A program made the translations under genes and the position numbers. From assembly GCA_016875595.1 (NCBI GenBank), contig VGPI01000092.1, forward strand, positions 1 to 7,841: a stretch of DNA of 7,841 bases, given 5' to 3'. Below the pieces are notes generated by a model. That model ran no database searches, was not told where the DNA came from, and saw only the letters and a program-made list of their open reading frames with translations. The DNA comes from Candidatus Cloacimonadota bacterium. GTDB taxonomy: Bacteria > Cloacimonadota > Cloacimonadia > Cloacimonadales > Cloacimonadaceae. Positions 6,635 to 7,841 of this stretch are shown in pieces. How positions within the stretch are numbered: the stretch's first letter is position 1; each line of letters starts with the position of its first letter.

Positions 6635-6662
6635 AAAAACCCAGCGATCCTCAGGTTGCGGG
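6635..6662 (-). terminator. Likely terminator right after the preA-like gene
   Basis: On the minus strand CCCGC (from 6662) pairs with GCTGGG (one bulged T) around a partly paired AACCTGAGGATC, and is followed directly by TTTTTCTC (T-run at 6635-6639). The hairpin starts at the base after the stop codon. The stem is short and imperfect, but the T-run is well placed. Confidence 0.45.
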
Positions 6663-7841
6663 TCAATCCTCATCCGAAGTCATGCTGAGAGCCCCGGCGA
6701 AACAATTCTGCACGCACAGGGAACAACCGACGCACTTCTCACGGTCAATGTGCGGTAACCGGTCGGCATCCAGTTCAATGGCAAGATAGGGACAGCGGGT
6801 GCAGTTTCCACAATGGACACAGAGGTCTGGTTCGTAGGGGCGTCTTTCCAAAGCGCCCTTGATCAAAGTGGAACTCTTGCGCTTGGGTGGCAGATCCATA
6901 AAGTCGGTAACCGGGTGGGGCTGGGCGATGCCGGTCAATTCGGCTACGGAGCGTAAGCCCTTGGCTTCCAGGTAATAACTGAGCCCGGACTGGAGTTCGT
7001 CAATGATGCCGACGCCATACTTTTCAGCGATGGTGCAGAATTGGACGGTTCCAGCTCCCAGAGCGAGGAAATTCGCCGCCGCCAAGTAATCCATCGCTCC
7101 ACCATTGCCGGAGATATAGACGCCTCTGCCGCCGGCACGGGCAAGGGTCAAATAACTAATCGGCAAAACCCCGGCGCCGGACATACCGACGATGATGCCC
7201 TTCTCCCAGCCCTTTTGTTTATCGTATGGTCGCTTTCCTGAGGCGACCTGGTCCAGTTCACGAAATGCTAAACATGGGAAGGTGTTCGCCAGCGTGATCC
7301 CTGCTTTCTTGCCGGGATAACGGTCAAAGACGGCTTTGACGGCATCGATGATGGGGACGATGGCAGTGACCGCACCGGTGAGTTTGAAAAGTTTGGGGAT
7401 ATCCGGATCGCTGATCTGCATAACCCAGTCGATGATATTAGCGGTTAACTCAGCATTTTGAGCTACGATATCGCCATGCGTACCATCGCCGCCCTGGGGA
7501 CAGGACAAACTGTATTCGATGCCCATAACGCCGGCGGATTCGAGCTTACGGGTGTTTGATTGCCAGACGGCTTTGCCCGCCTTGTCATCACCGGTGACCG
7601 GACCGCCGGTTGAAGCCAGGGTAAGACGGTCGGGATATTCCGCCACGAGGCGTTTGATCTCCTCGCAAACCCGGCCCAAGGGATGCTCCGAGACGTTGTC
7701 GCAATTGGCATAAGTCAGGGGATCAAAGACGAACATATATTCGCCGGGGATGTGGATGGGCAGGTCGTCAAAGGCGGTCTTCATCACTCCTCCTGCCCAG
7801 CCGGCATCGTATGCCTTTTTCATTTGTTCATAGCCATCGCT
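6663..7841 (-). CDS. preA: PreA-like dihydropyrimidine dehydrogenase family flavoprotein (5' partial)
   Basis: The frame stays open to the window edge (S-D-G-Y-E-Q precede the first visible Met at 7823), so the true start and perhaps 30-40 residues are outside. Counting from that Met, residues 1-~310 form an FMN-binding TIM barrel of the dihydroorotate/dihydropyrimidine dehydrogenase type: AGWAGGVMKTAF at the start, EYSLSCPQGG (103-112), KLTGAVT (147-153), ITLANT (176-181), GMSGAGVLPISY (213-224) and a phosphate-binding ISGNGGAMDY (237-246). Residues 335-374 carry two [4Fe-4S] motifs, CVHCGNCTRC and CVGCSLCVQNC. This is the PreA layout; PreA with PreT reduces uracil or thymine using NAD(P)H. 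No PreT partner is in the window; it could lie upstream beyond the edge. The loop after SCPQ (GDGTHGDIVAQNAE) has no Cys, unlike animal dihydropyrimidine dehydrogenase, and the first cluster motif is one residue short, so the substrate may differ. The gene symbol marks the family, not a proven reaction. Confidence 0.85.
   Translation of the reverse strand, partial: SDGYEQMKKAYDAGWAGGVMKTAFDDLPIHIPGEYMFVFDPLTYANCDNVSEHPLGRVCEEIKRLVAEYPDRLTLASTGGPVTGDDKAGKAVWQSNTRKLESAGVMGIEYSLSCPQGGDGTHGDIVAQNAELTANIIDWVMQISDPDIPKLFKLTGAVTAIVPIIDAVKAVFDRYPGKKAGITLANTFPCLAFRELDQVASGKRPYDKQKGWEKGIIVGMSGAGVLPISYLTLARAGGRGVYISGNGGAMDYLAAANFLALGAGTVQFCTIAEKYGVGIIDELQSGLSYYLEAKGLRSVAELTGIAQPHPVTDFMDLPPKRKSSTLIKGALERRPYEPDLCVHCGNCTRCPYLAIELDADRLPHIDREKCVGCSLCVQNCFAGALSMTSDED
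6833..6860 (-). repeat. Copy of the 28-bp repeat inside the preA-like gene
   Basis: This copy encodes KGALERRPYE in the linker between the FMN barrel and the iron-sulfur domain of the preA-like protein. It is 26/28 identical to 6553-6580. It carries no stop or frameshift in the gene. It may be the source of the intergenic copy, or both may belong to a short dispersed repeat family. Confidence 0.7.

Noticed and set aside
1..7841. CRISPR array, IS element or prophage
   Set aside because: No regularly spaced repeats, transposase, integrase or terminal inverted repeats were seen. The 28-bp repeat has only two copies here and no regular spacing.

Overview
The window reads as chromosome of an anaerobic or facultative bacterium with a moderate, roughly balanced GC content. 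Every gene I can support lies on the minus strand. An iron-sulfur dihydropyrimidine-dehydrogenase-like flavoprotein, a TldD/TldE pair, a small zf-trcl-type zinc ribbon and a large secreted transglutaminase-like protein would fit an uncultured anaerobic lineage (Cloacimonadota or another FCB-type phylum is my guess). Nothing here fixes the taxonomy: there is no rRNA, tRNA, IS element, phage gene or CRISPR array.

Reading in the direction of transcription (right to left): (1) a PreA-like FMN/2x[4Fe-4S] oxidoreductase, cut at its 5' end by the window edge, with a likely terminator right after its stop; (2) a 145-bp spacer holding a second copy of a 28-bp stretch of the preA-like gene and a marginal 28-codon ORF; (3) a 96-codon ORF that looks like a chimera, with the first ~25 residues of an ArsC/low-molecular-weight phosphatase joined to the C-terminal half of a TfoX N-terminal-type domain, followed by a likely terminator; (4) a compact three-gene unit: a 99-aa two-helix membrane protein, a TldD-type metalloprotease subunit (31-nt gap) and a TldE/PmbA-type subunit (4-nt ATGA overlap); (5) a 57-aa CxxC zinc-ribbon protein with its own strong RBS and a clear hairpin terminator; (6) an 854-aa exported protein with two transglutaminase-like modules, the second of which has lost its catalytic Cys and His.

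The TldD and TldE genes almost certainly act together as the heteromeric TldD/E peptidase; its substrate is not evident here. The other genes look like independent housekeeping or accessory functions. I see no clear multi-gene novel system. The most unusual points are the ArsC/TfoX chimera and its junction, the duplicated preA segment just upstream of it, and the active-plus-degenerate tandem transglutaminase architecture.
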